From positions 1 through 7,194 of the forward strand of contig NZ_JAVERO010000112.1 of assembly GCF_034007085.1 (NCBI RefSeq): DNA of 7,194 bases. Reading direction: 5' to 3'. This document shows positions 5,371 to 7,194 of the stretch, one piece after another. This stretch comes from Castellaniella sp034007085 (GTDB taxonomy: Bacteria; Pseudomonadota; Gammaproteobacteria; Burkholderiales; Burkholderiaceae_B). Under the pieces are notes generated by a model. It saw nothing but the letters and a program-made list of their open reading frames with translations. It searched no databases and was not told the DNA's origin. Position 1 is the first letter of the stretch. Every line of letters starts with the position of its first letter. A program made the position numbers and the translations under genes.

Positions 5371-7163
5371 CAATCCGATCCTGCTGATTCCAAAGGCACG
5401 TCGAGCACCACCAAGGCGCCGGGACCCCCATCCGCACGGCGATCAAGCCGGATCTGCCCTCGCAGGGACAGCATGATGCGCTGTGCGATCAGCAGCCCCA
5501 GGCCAAGGCCATCCTGTCGCGTCGTGCGAAAGGGCACGAAAGGAAAGCGCAGATGCGCTTCCTCGAAACCAGGCCCGTCATCGACGATCTCGATGTGCGC
5601 GCCATCGGGACTGGGACACGCCCGGACCGTGACGAGGCCGGCCCCGGACTGTACCGCATTGTTCAGGACATTGACCAATACCAGTTCAAATGCACTGGAG
5701 ACGAGGCGCGCCGCCAGGGCCGCGGGCACCGAGGATTCGATCCGGACCCCCAGGCGGTCGGCCTGCAGCCGCACCATGCCGATCACCTGATCGACCAAGG
5801 CGCCCAGGGCACGCCGTTCACCCACCGGTGCGGATGGTCCCGGCTTGGCCCAGCCACGCAGATTCGCAATCGCGCAATCACAGCGCAAGACCTCGTCCCG
5901 GATCCGCTGCACGACCGGCAACAACGCAGAATCCGGAGTTTCGGCTTTCAATCGATAGGCCATTGCCTCGGCGTATTGCAGGATGGCCGACAGCGGCTGC
6001 TTGACTTCGTGGGCGATGCCCGCCGCCATTTCTTCCAGTGAAGCGACCCGGTCGGCCCGTGCCAGGGCCTGCTCGTAGGTATGCAACTGTTCGTGCGCCC
6101 GGCGCAAACGCAGGCGCTGCTGCCGCGCCACCCGGGCCAGCCACAGGCTGTTGCCCAGCAACCACGCCGCAAACGCCGCCAGCCCAGCCAGCCACGGCCA
6201 GTAATGCGCCAACAGACGGCGCACTTGCGCCCAGAAATCCCGGCGACCGGATACGTAGTCGATCCGGCGCAAGCGCTGCTCCACATCAGCCGCCGACACC
6301 GGCAAGGACCAGCGCGGCAGATCGGCCGATGGCGGCGTCTCCAGCAAGGCCCGTCCCAGAGCAGTCGCCAATGCGTCGGGCACCGTATCCAGCGCGGCCA
6401 GGGACCAGCCTGGCAAGGTCCGGGTACTGGCCGCGCAGGCCGGCGCGCCGGCGTCGGGACCGGCCTGTTCCCCCTCGGGCCGCAGCAGGCGCAACGCGAC
6501 ATCCCCGAGCCGTCCGGCCTCGCGCAAGGCCTCGTACTGGCACAGGGGCACGATCGCGGCATCGACATGTCCTGCCAGCAACTGCAACAAGGGCCGCTCC
6601 GCCGGGAAACCCGAAAAGACCGGGACATAGTCCTGCCCAGGTTCCAAACCGGCGCGGTCGAGCAATTCGACTCCCAGCAGGTAGCCCCCCAGGGCCTGCG
6701 GATCGACGGCCCCGATCCGCATGCCGCGCAATTGAGCCAGGCTGGCAGGTCCGGTCTCACGGACCCAGATCGCCGAGCCGATCTGCTCCAGGAAGCGCAA
6801 ATCGCGCCGGCCGGAAGGCCGCAAGGTCGCCAGCCAACGCACGGACCGGCCAGGATCCAGGGCGCCGAACTGCAGCGGGTTGGCCAGGAGAAAATCCAGA
6901 TGGTCCAACGCGCCCCGCCGCAAGGCTTCATCGGGCATCAAGGGCACGAGATCAAACCGCTCGCCTGGAAAGCGGGTTTCCAGCCAATCGCGCCAATCGC
7001 CCCACGCCTGCAGTGCCTTTTCCGGGCCGCGCGGCGCCAGAATGCCGACCCGCCAGGCCGCTGCCGGACCGGCAGGAACAGCCCAGCCCGCCGGGATGCC
7101 AGCGAGGTACAGAGCCAGTCCCAGCGCCATTGTCCGGCGCCTCCACCCTTGAATCAGCCGCAT
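5370..7163 (-). CDS. TtrS-like sensor histidine kinase with periplasmic PhnD-like binding domain
   Basis: This 597-residue inner-membrane kinase has an N-terminal signal or anchor segment (residues 1-30, Arg-rich then hydrophobic). A periplasmic PhnD-like substrate-binding domain follows (about 35-285), then a transmembrane helix (about 318-342), a short coiled linker, a HisKA domain with phosphorylated H385 ('GIAHEVKQPLSAI'), and a HATPase domain with N501/N502 ('LNNAVQSG'), G1 box D528-G533 ('DDGPGF') and G2 box 551-557 ('DGLGLGL'). All catalytic motifs are intact. This architecture is that of TtrS, the tetrathionate sensor, and its relatives. C208 ('VPLCQYE') and C243 ('PACAAST') sit where, as I recall, the family carries cysteines. 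The first ATG at 7163 gives a good signal peptide, but the frame is open to the window edge and the ribosome site is weak. It overlaps the regulator gene by one base. No ttrABC genes are present, so the ligand may not be tetrathionate. Confidence 0.88.
   Translation of the reverse strand: MRLIQGWRRRTMALGLALYLAGIPAGWAVPAGPAAAWRVGILAPRGPEKALQAWGDWRDWLETRFPGERFDLVPLMPDEALRRGALDHLDFLLANPLQFGALDPGRSVRWLATLRPSGRRDLRFLEQIGSAIWVRETGPASLAQLRGMRIGAVDPQALGGYLLGVELLDRAGLEPGQDYVPVFSGFPAERPLLQLLAGHVDAAIVPLCQYEALREAGRLGDVALRLLRPEGEQAGPDAGAPACAASTRTLPGWSLAALDTVPDALATALGRALLETPPSADLPRWSLPVSAADVEQRLRRIDYVSGRRDFWAQVRRLLAHYWPWLAGLAAFAAWLLGNSLWLARVARQQRLRLRRAHEQLHTYEQALARADRVASLEEMAAGIAHEVKQPLSAILQYAEAMAYRLKAETPDSALLPVVQRIRDEVLRCDCAIANLRGWAKPGPSAPVGERRALGALVDQVIGMVRLQADRLGVRIESSVPAALAARLVSSAFELVLVNVLNNAVQSGAGLVTVRACPSPDGAHIEIVDDGPGFEEAHLRFPFVPFRTTRQDGLGLGLLIAQRIMLSLRGQIRLDRRADGGPGALVVLDVPLESAGSD
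5379..5382 (-). promoter_or_regulatory. Ribosome binding site of the response regulator, inside the kinase 3' end
   Basis: AGGA on the minus strand lies within the last kinase codons, 8 bases before the ATG at 5370. Together with the TGATG stop/start overlap it predicts translational coupling of the kinase and regulator, with stoichiometry set at the mRNA level. Confidence 0.55.
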
Positions 7164-7194
7164 GATTTGCCCGACATCAAATAAACCCTGTCCT

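Noticed and set aside
6038..7184. Two long rightward open frames opposite the sensor kinase
   Set aside because: Pro/Arg/Ala-rich or Gln-rich translations antisense to a kinase with all catalytic motifs intact.

Overview
The window is G+C-rich, densely coded DNA with short intergenic gaps. Its gene content points to a facultatively anaerobic, probably denitrifying betaproteobacterium (Burkholderiales/Alcaligenaceae-like). That placement is inferred from the protein families and base composition; there is no rRNA or other taxonomic marker here.

Left part (1-2961): the 3' end of an NrdG2-type radical-SAM activase for anaerobic ribonucleotide reductase runs rightward. Facing it is a leftward operon, ubiU-ubiV-ubiT, which encodes the oxygen-independent hydroxylation machinery and lipid-binding factor of anaerobic ubiquinone synthesis. 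All four iron-sulfur cysteines of UbiU and all four of UbiV are in place with the expected spacing. The nrdG and ubiT genes overlap tail to tail by 55 bases.

Middle (2962-3167): this divergent regulatory region is the only sizeable non-coding gap. It carries an FNR/DNR-type palindrome centred at 3059.5. A -10-like hexamer lies at the position that puts the palindrome at -41.5 for ubiU, which is the classical class II activation geometry. This suggests that ubiUVT is switched on by oxygen limitation or nitric oxide.

Right-middle (3168-4752): a two-gene rightward operon encodes a 75-residue DUF2249 protein and a 448-residue, about 12-helix membrane protein. The latter loosely resembles heme-copper-oxidase subunit I or NnrS but lacks the full metal-ligand set. 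Its function is not known to me, and it is the least explained part of the window.

Right part (4768-7194): a leftward, translationally coupled two-component system. It consists of a membrane histidine kinase with a periplasmic PhnD-like binding domain (TtrS-like) and a FixJ/TtrR-like response regulator. No tetrathionate reductase genes are visible, so its ligand and targets are open.

Taken together, the genes fit life without oxygen: deoxynucleotide supply, ubiquinone synthesis, a probable nitrogen-oxide or respiratory accessory operon, and a sensor for a small periplasmic ligand. I saw no tRNA, rRNA, CRISPR array, insertion sequence or prophage gene.
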